64,000 nt of DNA from Marsupella aquatica (lineage: Eukaryota > Marchantiophyta): NCBI GenBank assembly GCA_973895155.1, contig OZ316895.1, positions 248,001 to 312,000 of the forward strand, read 5' to 3'. Position numbers and translations under genes: made by a program. Below the pieces are notes generated by a model that worked only from the letters and a program-made list of their open reading frames with translations, searched no databases and had not been told where the DNA came from. The stretch's first letter is position 1. Each line of letters opens with the position of its first letter. Shown one piece after another: positions 53,301-64,000 of the stretch.

Positions 53301-54563
53301 ACTTGATCAGATCGGAAAAGTACTGTTTCATTCCTCTCTCCAACTTCAATAGAACGCAGACTTCTCAGCAAACCGTACCTCGTCCGAGGGTTTAGCAGTT
53401 GAGCGAAGGAGTCACTTTTTCTTTTTCATGGATCCTTGGCTGGTTGTGTTCACGTTGACTCCACAGTCTTCTAGGTTGGCCTTGGTGGAGTCACAATTCT
53501 GCTTTGATATATCGAAATGCCCTCTTACAGTTGTCCAGGGCTTCATTTCATTTTGTTAGTGAAGTCTGCAGAGTATCATGTCCAGATGGATATGTGAGAG
53601 TAAACAGGACCTGACGACTCTGCTATTGTGACTGCAGACTTTTGCCAAGCTTCATGGAGTGAAGAACGTCATAGTCTTCGATGTCGAGCCCCTTGGATGC
53701 CAACCGTTCCTTCTCACCTTGCTGCCCCACACACGTGCGGATCTAGATCACAAGGGGTGTCTGATTGCTGTTAATGATCTTGTCCTGAAATTCAACAAGC
53801 AACTTAAGGGTTATGTGAAATCCTGGCGTGAACAACATAAAGCAAATATCGTCTATTTGTCCCTGTATGACATTACGATCAAGCTGATTAATGATGCTGA
53901 ATCTGGTATGAATCAATTTGTGGATCTTTCTCATTCGCTTTTTTCAATCATAATTCCGTCTGCGCTGGCATGGAAGCTTGATTCTTTCCTTGAGATTGTA
54001 GCTAACCTTTGATCGTTATTGGGCGTAGTCGGGGTGGTCGTCTGTGGGCCTTCCAACATCACACTTTATATAGTTTCCTAAGATAATTTTCTCATGGAAC
54101 AGCCCTGAATGTTCCTGTTAGTTAATTTGAGTCCATCATTTTTGCTATTATTTACACTTGAGCTTGCTGTTAGGTACGCTAAGTCGTGCGTGCACATTGT
54201 ATTCCCTTGATGTAAGCGCTTAGAAAGTTTGGAAGATGGTGTGCTTTCACTGAGACAAAATTGGATTGCCTTCGCGTGGCAGGATTCACGTCTACTAATG
54301 TCGCGTGCTGTGGAGTACCTTCATCGCCCTACAACGTCAACAAATTAGTACCATGCGGACCCCCTGGGTTTGACATTACGACCGATCCGCCCACTCCCAT
54401 GCAGGCTACTAGTTGTTCCAAGCCCAGCTCACATTTGTACTGGGATGGCTTTTACACAACTGAGGCAGCCAACAAATACATTACTGAGCAGATCTTGTCC
54501 GGTGACTACTTCGATATTCCCTTTGAATACTTCACCTCCTGTGCTAAGAATCCTCTCTCTTAA
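50305..54563 (+). CDS. GDSL esterase/lipase-family protein without catalytic Ser and His (probable pseudoenzyme), five exons, 422 aa
   Basis: Exons 50305-50575, 52005-52283, 52593-52762, 53638-53905 and 54283-54563, joined at GT/AG sites with matching phases (1269 nt). The N-terminus looks like a signal peptide (hydrophobic GWAVGLIGLILAQYVFF, then AECFHS). Family parts: FAFGDGLVETGSITN (block I), [45 protein letters not shown] (block III), VKNVIVFDVEPLGCQP, VACCG and YWDGFYTTEAANKYI (block V). Active members have FGDS, GxND and DxxH. Here Ser is Gly46, Asn is His209 and His is Tyr387, while Asp384 remains. The frame and splice sites are intact, so the protein is probably made but should not hydrolyse esters by the family mechanism. 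Most members are secreted to the cell wall. The first exon has a second Met at residue 4. Confidence 0.85.
51182..51317. repeat. 70-bp tandem duplication in GDSL-like intron 1
   Basis: CACGAGATTCGTGA...ACTCGTCAA(C/T)TCCCAACATTCG occurs twice in tandem with a few differences. Intron 1 is 1.4 kb long and otherwise without notable features. Confidence 0.75.
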
Positions 54564-56974
54564 ACCAGTTCTCAGAACAAGTTGGACCCTTGTAAGATTT
54601 CAACCTGCCGGAGATAAATTTAGCTATAGACAGATTTCGTTTAGGGGGCACTTTTCCCTCAAGAGAAGGCGGTCTGTACACGACGCTAGCTCACTTGGGG
54701 GTTCCAAGGAACGAACGGACGAAGTGGGGATGAAGAAACGGTTGCATTCAAGTGGTCAACATAGTGTTCCAATCTGGCAGAATCATTTTATTCGAGTTAA
54801 ATCGATTCTCAGAATTCCAATTGTTACCTCCCCTCAATGCGTCGTCGAGTGGCTCGTCAAATTCTTTTAAGCTTGTACTTTAACGAGAAACCTGTAATTT
54901 ATGGAAAAGTTATTGATTGTCATCTCCTTGTAAATTCTGTGGGTTGGATCTCGACCATCTTGTGTCTGCACGAGGAAGATTGTCAACAATCGCTATTTTT
55001 GAGTCATTGTTTTAGAAGCAGCAAGTAATTTGCAGTTGTGGCAGTTCTGGTTAAGGTAAGTGGTTAAATCTGCAACTTTAGGAGTTCGATCGGTGCAGAT
55101 CTTCATTTTTCGGGGATAGAGTTTCTATACACGGCATCAGAATTGCCTCGTGAGTTCCTACGTACATTGTCTAGGTGTGGAGAGCTCCGGCTCCGGCTTC
55201 TAGCATGACAATAATTCTTCAAGATACACCCAGGTATAGGGAAACAACTCCATTCGCCCTAAAGCATGTTGCAAGCAAGGACAAGTCAGTGTGCATTTCC
55301 TGGAGGAGCTTGCGATCCTCTTCCGTTCCTCTGCCATTTGTTCACTCTCACACCAACGAGAGAGCTCACTGTAAACAACGATTCGACCTGCTGATACAAT
55401 ATTTTTAGGACGAAAAGTACAAGATGTGGTGTACAAAGAAGAGAGCTCCTTCTAAACTCCACCATTCTACAGGGGTTCTACCTGCTGATAGTATTTTAGG
55501 TCAAAAAGACTGGGATGTTAGTCCCGGTAGGATAAGAGATGTCACTCGTTTGTTGATGTAGATGAACTTAGACCAAATGACTCCCGAACATAGGATGGCC
55601 TGGCCTCAGTGGCAGCAGAAATCAACCTTGCGATTAGTATAATTTGCAAGATGGCTTCAAGTGGTTTTCATGACTTGGTTGTTGGTGCACATGGCCTAAA
55701 GATGGAGACATGGGGGGGCCATGTGCGAGTGAAGTGAGGGTTGGTCAGTCGTCTTCTGTAGTAACTTTACGAAGGTACTTGTGAAGCCACCTGCGTGGTT
55801 TATTTTAGTGTAGTAAACCACGAAAGTACTTCATCTGTGGTAGGCAGCTACAAAAGTTATACTTCAATGACTGAGATCGAGGCAAGTACTAGCAGTCCCT
55901 AAATTGGCTTCCAATCTTCCGTGGTACCTTCCACCTTGAAAGCCATTGTACAATCTTGGTCACGTCGACACGCAGGGACTTCACATTCATGCATTCCGTT
56001 ACCTTGATATGTTTGGGTATTTCAGTGATTTTGGCGACATAGATTAACAGAGCTACTCTTCATTCCCGCAACGTGGACCAAGCGAAGCAATCTAATTACT
56101 GACAAGATCGTTATCCCAACCTCAAATTACAAGATCAGGATCATGACTCGAGACGAGTGGTACTATTTCACCCTACGCATGGAATAACGGATAACCGATT
56201 CTGCTCACTTGAACCATATGAATTGTATTTGTAGTGTTCTAAAGCTGGATCTCGGCATGCAACCGAAAGCTGTTTTCAATGCTCGGAAGTTTCATTCACG
56301 TATGTAGCAACATGTCAGAACAACATTCAACAATAGCATACGTCACGAGATGCAATAAGAAAGTTTTCCTACTCATCTCAACACCACGTTCAATTGTTTA
56401 CTGCAGCGGCTGGTTGCCTTAGAACTTGTGGCGGTACCTATCACGATTAAGAATAATGTACAATTGAAACGCACTAAAGGGACATGAATGGTCCCAATTA
56501 ATTTTTCTACACTACGACCAACAATTCGACCATGAAGGGCCAGTTATCCTCCGTCCTCAACTGCCAAGTGCTTCCAAATAAGTAAAGATGTTTCTATTCC
56601 AAATCGATCTATAGATGAATCCTTCTAAATTGCTCACATCGTCCGGAAGGAACCTATCACCGTTCGTATGTCAGTCCCGCTTGGCAACCCAACTCACGAT
56701 TTGCTGGTCACAAGAAAGATCCTCCAAAAAGTTTGCTGAATGCTAAATAGAAACATTCCAAGTTGAAGGGAAGTCGTTCTTTGTAAAATACTTTTCGTGA
56801 GCGGGAGTGCTGCACACAAATAGCGGTTGCTGTTTTTTTCACGAGGATATTTATAGAGCGTCTCTGACGGGTGGCTAAAATGTAAAATACTATCTATTAC
56901 TGAAAAATATGTGCCCTAACATTAATTCCCTGTATACATTTTCCTTGGTTCTTCTAATATAGCATGACAACGCT
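54564..56974. other. Intergenic region between the convergent GDSL-like and ERO1 genes
   Basis: Holds the 3' ends of both genes. The short ORFs (for example 54370-54870, which overlaps the last GDSL exon in another frame) have no family features. No repeats or RNA genes were recognised. Confidence 0.4.
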
Positions 56975-58378
56975 TTAGACAAGCAATGCTTGCTTCGTAC
57001 CTCCAGGTGCCATGTCGTGGACAAGCTCCAGTGATTCGGACAACCTATGGAGCAAATTGACGAGGGCAATCACTTCATTCCGTTGCAAATCAAGTTGAGC
57101 CGCGGATTGAGGTTCGGTTGGCTCCACAGAAAACAAAATTTTGAGGGCGGTTCCGAGCCCCAAAGTCTGAAGTTTACCCCAAAGCCTGCACTTTTCACAT
57201 CCTACACAGTCCATTAAAGAACTGATGTTGCGAAAGTGGTGTTGAATTTGCTGTTTCAGCTGTCCGCTATCGTCACGATGCCACATCTGTGCCTCGTCGA
57301 AGGGAACTGGACAAGCAGAACGTAAGCGTTCGTTGTTCACGAGCTCCTCCATCAGCTGGAGCGTTTGCTGGTCCTCAACTGAATTGCCTGTGTCATACTC
57401 TGCTTGCGAGAGATAATCAGCAGCCTTGGTGACAGCTCTCAACACAAAGAGAAAGGTGAAGTAGAGATTCTGCACTCGCTCGGGGTACTTGAGCACACGC
57501 TCATAAAGAAGCGCAGGATTAGGTCCCCATGTGTCCGTGGTCTCATCGAGTAAATAATCTGCAGCAATGTGGGTAGTAATTGACGTGTGAAGACCTGATA
57601 TCAATCTGTACAGGAAGCGTGCCTCCATACACGAATCTCGTTCCTCGTCCTCAAAGCAATTCTCCTGATAGATAGCCTCCCAGATTCTACGGGCAGATGG
57701 TCCAACATATCCAGTGAATCTTTCGGGGTTGAGAAGCAAATTCACATAAGTGATATCTGAATTGTCTCTTTCATCATCCTGCGTCCACGGATTGTCACTC
57801 TCCGTCCAACCCCGGAAGGATCTAGTGTCCAAAGTTCGATCAACAGCAGCGACAGCCTTACCCTCCTGGCAAGATATATCCTCTAACCCTAATCCCTTCT
57901 TGAACGTCTCTGGGAATTCGCTATCGGGGCACTCACAAACACTGCAATCCCGTAGCCTGCACATCCCATCCTCCGGCCAAAATGGGCAGTCGCACCAAAG
58001 TTTCACCTTGAAGTAACGGAAGAAGGGTTGTTTCACTAAGTCGTGCAGTAGGGAGTGCAGAATCTCGTGATTCAAAGAATAGACGGTTCCATACTCACAG
58101 CAACAGTCCTCAACCAATCCTGTTAAATCTTTCAGATGTGGACAGGGGCATGGCGCCTCCAGACCCCAGATCAAACGCTTGCTCTCGTTCCACCATTCAT
58201 TCAGCCCCGACCGCTGATTACTAGAAGTAGAAAGTGAATTCGGGATAGAGACGAATGGCGCAACCCCGATTGCTAGAATTGCAAAGATCAGCCCGAACAA
58301 CACAGTGCTCATGTAACGAGATTTCCATCTCCTTTCCCTCTCTAGTGCATCTTGCTCTGCCCCCTCAGCTGCGCTCAT
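56975..58378 (-). CDS. ERO1: Endoplasmic reticulum oxidoreductin 1 (467 aa, single exon)
   Basis: ERO1 is an FAD-dependent oxidase of the ER lumen that re-oxidises protein disulfide isomerase and passes electrons to oxygen. Seen here: an N-terminal membrane segment (about 25-45), as in plant ERO1 proteins; CPCPHLKDLTGLVEDCCCEYGTV; the shuttle pair in DGMCRLRDCSVCECPDSEFP (C140/C145); the FAD-site part VNLLLNPERFTGYVGPSARRIW; SGLHTSITTHIA; and the active site CVGCEKCRLWGKLQTLGLGTALKILF (C391, C394, C397). The length is normal for plants. The whole gene is a single uninterrupted ORF, whereas flowering-plant homologues generally have introns as far as I recall; a retrocopy or intron loss is possible. 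All key residues are present, so it should be functional. The ATG at 58378 is the first in frame. Confidence 0.93.
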   Translation of the reverse strand: MSAAEGAEQDALERERRWKSRYMSTVLFGLIFAILAIGVAPFVSIPNSLSTSSNQRSGLNEWWNESKRLIWGLEAPCPCPHLKDLTGLVEDCCCEYGTVYSLNHEILHSLLHDLVKQPFFRYFKVKLWCDCPFWPEDGMCRLRDCSVCECPDSEFPETFKKGLGLEDISCQEGKAVAAVDRTLDTRSFRGWTESDNPWTQDDERDNSDITYVNLLLNPERFTGYVGPSARRIWEAIYQENCFEDEERDSCMEARFLYRLISGLHTSITTHIAADYLLDETTDTWGPNPALLYERVLKYPERVQNLYFTFLFVLRAVTKAADYLSQAEYDTGNSVEDQQTLQLMEELVNNERLRSACPVPFDEAQMWHRDDSGQLKQQIQHHFRNISSLMDCVGCEKCRLWGKLQTLGLGTALKILFSVEPTEPQSAAQLDLQRNEVIALVNLLHRLSESLELVHDMAPGGTKQALLV

Positions 58379-60036
58379 CTTCGCAAGTTGATCAACCTCT
58401 TGCTCTTCCCTGTCCGTGGGTCCCGTTCAAATATGTCCTGCACTTTCCCAAGACTCTCCGTCTCCCTAATTTCTATGTCGAAGATCTCTATTTCGCAGCT
58501 CCGAAAGAAGAAGCCTGAGAGCCTGAGGAATGGCGATAGTCGAAGTCTGACCTCACTCAAATGACAGCAAACGGCAGTGTTACTCAACAGATCAAGCGGT
58601 CACGCGATCTAGAACCAGAAAGATCGTCCCTTCGAAGACATCCAATCATAACCAAACACGATCGAGAGCTGCAAATAGCATCCTGTGTGCATCGTCTGTC
58701 ATCAGTAGAAGGGACAGATAACAGCATAAAGGAGACCCAATTCGTATGCTGTATTCACAAATCAGTAACCCCCCCCCCCTCCCCCCTCCCCCGAACCTCG
58801 AGCCAAACTCAGTGAAATTCAGGCGGCTTTACATAGTCGATTCTTTCAGCTAAAACCCATCTTCATTTGTCCTACACCGGACGGGCTTTTCGTCCCGATC
58901 TGCTGTGGGCCTGTAATGCAAGCCCCCGCCTTGTCAACACTCCAACGAATTGCCCCCAGGACGCTTGTCCGTCCGCCAGACTTCGGTAGAGCTCTGCCGC
59001 CATGGGCCCCATTCTCCTTCTTCTCTAGAGAGGGATCTCCTCTTCCCTCTTGTCAGGTCCCGCTAGGTGGATCTCAAGGTTAGTCAAGGGAAGAAAGTGA
59101 CTTCAATTCTTGCCACAACCGGCACAGACTAGAAAGTTGGACTCACGATTGGGCTTTCGAGAAAAAATCTCCCCCTCACTCTTTCCTCCTCCCCTTCTTC
59201 CCTCCCGGCCGCCTTGGCTGCCACCATCACACACAATCTCACAATATCGCGGGGACTTCAAAAAGCATCTTACCAAATCTAACCGATCAGAAGAAGGTGA
59301 AGCTCGAAGGAAGATACGTTGGTTTTATAATTTTTCCGTGCCTCACTAATCCATCCAATAAACTACTTGCCCCAACACATATGAAAGCATGGCCGAATAC
59401 CGTGGTCCACCCCGAGCCTTGGGGAGCCCCTCTACTACTCCTCCAAGTTTTAGTATTTGGGGGACGGATCCGTGAAAGTGCATCGATGACACTGTGGGGT
59501 GGTCCATGCCTCTTGCCAACTGGTTGCCCCCCGAGCAGTGGGCACAAGATGTGGACTCTATAATAAACCAGGCCCGTGACCGAAGGGGCCGATCACAAAG
59601 GCTGAACCGTTACATAGCTTCTAGATGTGTTAAGTAAATGGTTGTATTATTTTGCATTTGATTTTGCCGATGAAAATATTTCAAATATGACTATGACATT
59701 TTTCAAGTATTCCTGAAAAACCAGGAGTTATCTTGAATTAAGTTCAAGTGAGTGATGCATCATGAAAAATAATTCCTCTATCTTTGAATACGGGTTCTTT
59801 ACATCAAAACATTTGTCAACTCATTTTCTAACAACGTCTTTTGTGGTTCACTAGACTTTGGAACCAAATTGACTAATTAGAGAGTGACACACAGTGAACT
59901 CACATCTGATAAAACTTGAAGTTTTCACTCCACTTTATTGTATTTTGTGATCTTTCAATTTTATATGAAATCTGACCACTTGGCATACAAGTACCATAAA
60001 ATTTGTTTCACAACCATGTAAACAATTAGCAGATAA
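58379..60036. other. Region upstream of ERO1; no gene recognised
   Basis: The first part should hold the ERO1 promoter and leader. A C-rich run lies near 58770-58790 (CCCCCCCCCCC with T interruptions). The ORF pair around 59290-59560 is open on both strands but has no recognisable features. Confidence 0.4.
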
Positions 60037-60156
60037 GGATGTACCCATGGATTACATTCTTGAAGGTACTATGGGGGGTACTATGTACCCAAACTGGGAT
60101 GTACCCATGGATTACATTCTTGAAGGTACTATGGGGGGTACTATGTACCCAAACTG
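60037..60156. repeat. Perfect 60-bp tandem duplication
   Basis: The unit starting GGATGTACCCATGGATTACA is present twice in a row with no difference visible. Each unit also holds an inner GGTACTATG pair. The identity suggests a recent duplication or an assembly artefact. Confidence 0.9.
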
Positions 60157-62232
60157 CCGTAACTTGCCTATGCATAAACTAATACATGGTTAAGTCATAT
60201 TATTTTGGCAACTCTACAACAATAGAATGAAGATGAACACAATTAATGCCCTCAATAGGTTATTAATTTTATTTTTATTTTATTGTACAATATCCAGAAG
60301 TTAGAAGCTCCATTTTGAGCCCCAGCCCTATTAGGTCCCACTTGGTAGTTTTGACCAGCATAATATAGTTGGGCACGATTCAAATGATGTAGAGATGGAC
60401 TTTTGGGTTTTCTCTCATGAACATTTTTGGATGGCTTTGCATCCTGTTGTTGAGTTTATTTGTGCAAAAACAGATAAACGTCAAAGAAGTGGAATTTGCT
60501 GTGGATGAGTCTTGCCAAGAAAAACAATACAGAGTACTTTGCAGAGACAGTACCTTGCGGAGAAAAACTTTTGAAGACATTTTTGGGCACCCATCACAAA
60601 AACTGAACATAGTTCTGCCCAATAATCTAATTAGGTCCTGATCAAAATCACACCTAACCTAAGTAAAAGTACACCCAACCCATTCTTCTATAATAACTCA
60701 AACAAAAATCTAGATTTGTGCATATAAATGCATGAGAAGTTTAGACAAAGAAAAAAAGAATATGTTTTTCCATTTTGATTTTCATTTCATATTTGTTACT
60801 TTATTAAAAACTCCCTCAAATAGTGTTCGCCCCCTCTCGCAAGAAAAAGGATAAAAACAAAGACCATTTTGAACAAAAGTTTTATAAAAATAAAAAAAAC
60901 TCTCCCTTTTTGTCTTTTTTATTTCTCCCCTTAAAATACCCTTAAACCTCCATCCCACCCACCCTAAAAGGTTGAAAATAACTGATGCAAAGAATATCAT
61001 ATCTCAACAATTAAAGAACATTTCCTTTACCCTTTTTTATCCCTCCCCTTAAGGTAACCTTCTCCATCCCCACCAAAGAATACAAATGTCTTTTTTTTTG
61101 TCTATCATTTCTCCTAAACAAACAGATGAAGAAGAAATAGAAACACAAAATTTAAGTCCCCTCATTTTTATTTCTCCCCTCTTACTTAGCCCCTTCAAAA
61201 GAGTCGTCCCTCTTCCTTATGACCCCATTCACCCAAAGGAAAGAAATAAAAAAGAATGGAATGCTTCCACACAAAAAGGTCCCTTAGAGTCGCCCCTCTT
61301 ATTCAGCCCCTTGGAAAGTGTGTCCCAGGTTACCCTTGAAGATGCTGTACATAAGTAGGTACCCCTTTTCCCAATGAAAAAACAAAAAGGATTCAATAGC
61401 AATAAACACTCTCTAGAAAGAAACAAAACATTAAATGTTCTCTCTCATCTCCTTTTGTCTCATGGTGTAGTATATGTACACATGTACAATACTGTGAGGA
61501 AAATACTTTATTCTCATCATGACAAGAAGTGAGGCCTAGTTACAAAAGGCAAAGTATAACTGACCAATGTATTGGAACGAAAGTATTGGAACCAAAATAT
61601 GGGAACCAAAGTATTGAGAACAAAGTATTGGAACCAAAGTATTGAGAACAAAGTATTGGAACCAAACCAAAGTATTTTGGGACCAATTTTGGGCCCCCAT
61701 CACATCTACTGAACTAAAGTTCAGCCAAAAAACAAATTACTTACCCTGATTACCCATGCCTACAATAGAGGCGAGGACCAAAAAAAGACCTTGCAAAGAA
61801 AGTGTTCCTTGCTGTTGTCCCTTACCCCCTCGGAGAACATAAATAGAGACAAGTACAACAAAAGAACTTGCAAACAAAAGTATTTCTTGCTATATCTTTG
61901 CCCCATCCATGTTTCTTTGCCTAATATACCCTCACTTTCATTTGTGTTCTGCATCAGTCATGGTTTAGAGGTTTCACTCTGGACAGTAGGCCTAGGGTGT
62001 AGCTTTGGATTATAATTATATACTTACTAGCTTATTACCCTTTCCTTGAACATACACAGAGAGAGAGGAGAAATCAAAACAAAGGTCGCAAAACAAAGGA
62101 TTCCATGCTATTGCCCCCATCCCTGATTTTTTGTTTGCACTAACCCTCACTTTCAGTTATGCCCTCACTTAGACTAACTATAGGCTTCACTCTAGACAGT
62201 ATGCCCAGGAAATAGATTTTGATTGCGCTTTA
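60157..62232. other. AT-rich intergenic DNA with several decayed tandem repeats
   Basis: Three repeat zones can be seen. The stretch 60880-61340 has recurring pyrimidine blocks (TTTCTCCCCT / CCCTTAA). The stretch 61569-61680 has a 14-bp unit around AAAGTATTGGAACC and AAAGTATTGAGAAC. The stretches 61820-61995 and 62035-62215 are diverged copies of one block (CCCTCACTTTCA, GTTTCACTCT/GCTTCACTCTAGACAGTA). The ORF at 60417-60641 (74 codons, N-terminal hydrophobic segment) is unrecognised and may be chance. Confidence 0.45.
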
Positions 62233-62255
62233 ATAGATAGATAGATAGATAGATG
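62233..62255. repeat. TAGA microsatellite
   Basis: About five and a half units of TAGA in an AT-rich setting. Confidence 0.85.
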
Positions 62256-62289
62256 AGATCATTATTTTGTCCCACACACTCTGGTCACT

Positions 62290-62949
62290 ATGGTAGACCA
62301 CAGGTGGTGTTCAAACCCATGTGTAGGCACATTTCTTTTGACAAAACCCTATTCAAAAGTGGGCTTCAGACAAAGCTCTAGCAACATTGTCCTTTGTAAT
62401 AGGTTCTACTCTATTTTACTAAACACATCAGTAGTGTTGAGGGTTAATTACTTGGCAACCCTGCCCCAAGGAAGACAAGATAAGGTTACTGGTGACGTAC
62501 GTTGCTGTGCGCTTTTTGCCCTTGTGGATCCTATCACTATTGACAGGATTGCATGGTGGGACACTCTGCCTAGCTCCGGCATCTCTGACTTTCCATGTAA
62601 AATTTTGTTAGAACAATGGTGTTTTTTAGCCGTTCTACCAGTCCCACACAGTTCAGGTGATCGATGCTTCCATTCTTTTGGTACTAAATTTGGTGCAAAG
62701 CGAGGGGGAGAGTTGTCAACTACAAGAAAGCTAGAGGAGATAGTCTTGAATAGTTTCCACAAGGCAAAGCATCAAATGAAAGACCACCAGGTCTGTTTTC
62801 CTGATCCAACATTGCCTAATCAAGCAATGGTCAAAAGTTTGAAACCTCATAAGAGAGAGTATATTGTGCGCAATATATATTCAAACTTCCTTTTCATGCT
62901 GTTGTATATAAGTGGGCTGATGAGGGAAACATGTGCAAGCACCAGTTGA
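62290..62949 (+). other. Unrecognised open reading frame (219 codons)
   Basis: This is the longest ORF in the last 5 kb. The residue content is mixed and includes a Cys-rich first half and a hydrophobic end (NFLFMLLYISGLM). I see no motif of a known family. The stretch that follows, to about 63350, gives peptide-like pieces in other frames, which would fit a broken gene or element. It may also be chance. Confidence 0.2.
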
Positions 62950-64000
62950 TTGAAGACATTGCTAGTTCGAGGTTTTCAAGCAGGTGCTATCTTCCACCAG
63001 CTAGGCACCAGGTTTGGTAGCCTCATGGATGGCATCTCACATTTGGATGTGGATGAGATTATCCAGACACCACATGAACATATAGAAGTAGAAGGCCAAT
63101 AATTTTATCACAATGAAGTCACCATAGAGGAGCCTCCTCATAAGGTTGTTGAAATGGAATGTAACCTTCAAGTTTCTGTTCTACCGAGGGAAAACCCAAA
63201 GCTTGCCCTCAGATAATCTGTGCAATGGATGTTTGACAGGATTTTGCTTGTTGTGGAAGAAGACCTCCACCTAATGGAGCAAGTATTCTTGGCAGCACAA
63301 CTTACTCTGAACAAATTAAGTGAAAGGCCAAGAACAAACTATTTAAACGCCTAGAAAGGGGTCATTGTAGCGTGCGAGGAAACAGTAAAAAATTTCCTTG
63401 CATGAGAATTTTTTTTCCTCACATGACCCCTATTTTTCTATATGCAACTGCCTTGCTAACAGTAACCTGGTTGATAACATCCATTTTCAGGACTCCTCTT
63501 TTTGCTAGCAACCTGGCTAGCCATATGGAGTCATAAAAATGCACAAAAAATATAAAAGGCAGCAAAAAGCAAAAGAAATTTAAAACCACAAGTGTCTTGC
63601 TAATGACACTCCCCTAGCCAACAAAATTCCTGTTTGCTCGCATTATAGAATACCTCCATGGAAAGACAGTAGGTCTTGTGGATGCTTTTGTCAGGTCTGT
63701 GGGTCTTACATCACCCAACCCGGAGACATGACAACGTCGACAAATGAAGGACCCAATCAAGGGGCCGGAGGGAACCTTGGACCTAGGCTAAAGCCAACTA
63801 CCACAAAAGCCAGGAGCAATGTAAAAGACCCCCACTAAACACTGCCTATTGACAAACTGAAGAGCCTGTAGAGCTCAGTGGTGAACTGTAGGCAGGATTG
63901 TAGGAGGGTGATCAAGTCAAGCAAAGGAATTTGACTTGAGGCTTACTAGTTACATGTATTATAGTACCTCGCTTTCACTTTAACGGTACTGCACTTTCTT
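62950..64000. other. End of window; no supported feature
   Basis: Short coding-like pieces near 62960-63350 are broken by stops. After that I see AT-rich DNA without repeats or genes that I can support. Confidence 0.3.

Noticed and set aside
59287-59563. Pair of overlapping ORFs on both strands
   Set aside because: Neither has motifs of a known family; the double openness is typical of GC-balanced non-coding DNA.
1-64000. tRNA, rRNA or snRNA genes
   Set aside because: I looked for tRNA box A/B-like pairs and rRNA-like blocks by eye and found none that I could support. A tRNAscan or Rfam search would decide.

Overview
The window looks like nuclear DNA of a land plant. Evidence: multi-exon genes with GT/AG introns, a MATE/DTX transporter, a GDSL lipase-like gene, a plant-type ERO1 and a plastid-targeted thioredoxin-fold protein; an interstitial run of the plant telomere unit TTTAGGG; and plant-style Copia, L1-like LINE and Ty3 retroelements. 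Which lineage cannot be read safely from the sequence; a non-seed plant is a guess only.

Region 1 (1-13.3 kb) is a large inverted repeat. Two almost identical 4.66-kb elements, here called Y(-) (1642-6298) and Y(+) (8663-13328), face each other across a 2.36-kb spacer. Each starts TGTGATGCC and ends GCACCACA, and each carries one long ORF for a basic, proline-rich, coiled-coil protein (1123 aa in Y(-); a one-base deletion splits it in Y(+)). An older relative, X, is cut in two: its 5' half is the spacer (6499-8662, + strand) and its 3' half is at 1-1641 (- strand). The two halves meet the Y copies at the same 5-bp site, TCTCC. This shows that Y inserted into X and that recombination between two inverted Y copies then flipped the spacer. 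The termini, the TSD and the absence of terminal repeats suggest that Y is a very large solo LTR carrying an ORF.

Region 2 (13.3-32.4 kb) starts with a decayed Ty3 integrase fragment with a PHD-like tail and a solo Copia LTR. It then holds three cellular genes: a TMEM53/DUF829 gene (seven exons, 344 aa, +), an intronless plastid PRX-like1 thioredoxin-fold gene (285 aa, -) and a MATE transporter (seven exons, 484 aa, -). A decayed Y-like fragment, a second solo LTR and repeat-rich non-coding DNA follow.

Region 3 (32.37-48.26 kb) is a nested retroelement stack. An L1-like LINE on the minus strand is bounded by a 15-bp direct repeat. It contains a 6.47-kb Copia element with both LTRs in ORF2 and a solo LTR of the same Copia family in ORF1. 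Removing the Copia element and one TSD restores the ORF2 frame. The LINE has two similar 3' ends 1.9 kb apart.

Region 4 (48.3-64 kb) holds a five-exon GDSL-family gene whose catalytic Ser, block-III Asn and catalytic His positions are all substituted (a likely pseudoenzyme), a single-exon ERO1 gene, and AT-rich intergenic DNA with tandem repeats. The cellular genes do not form an obvious pathway; ERO1 acts in the ER lumen, the GDSL protein looks secreted, the PRX-like protein looks plastidic and the MATE protein is an integral membrane transporter. No tRNA, rRNA or CRISPR array was recognised.
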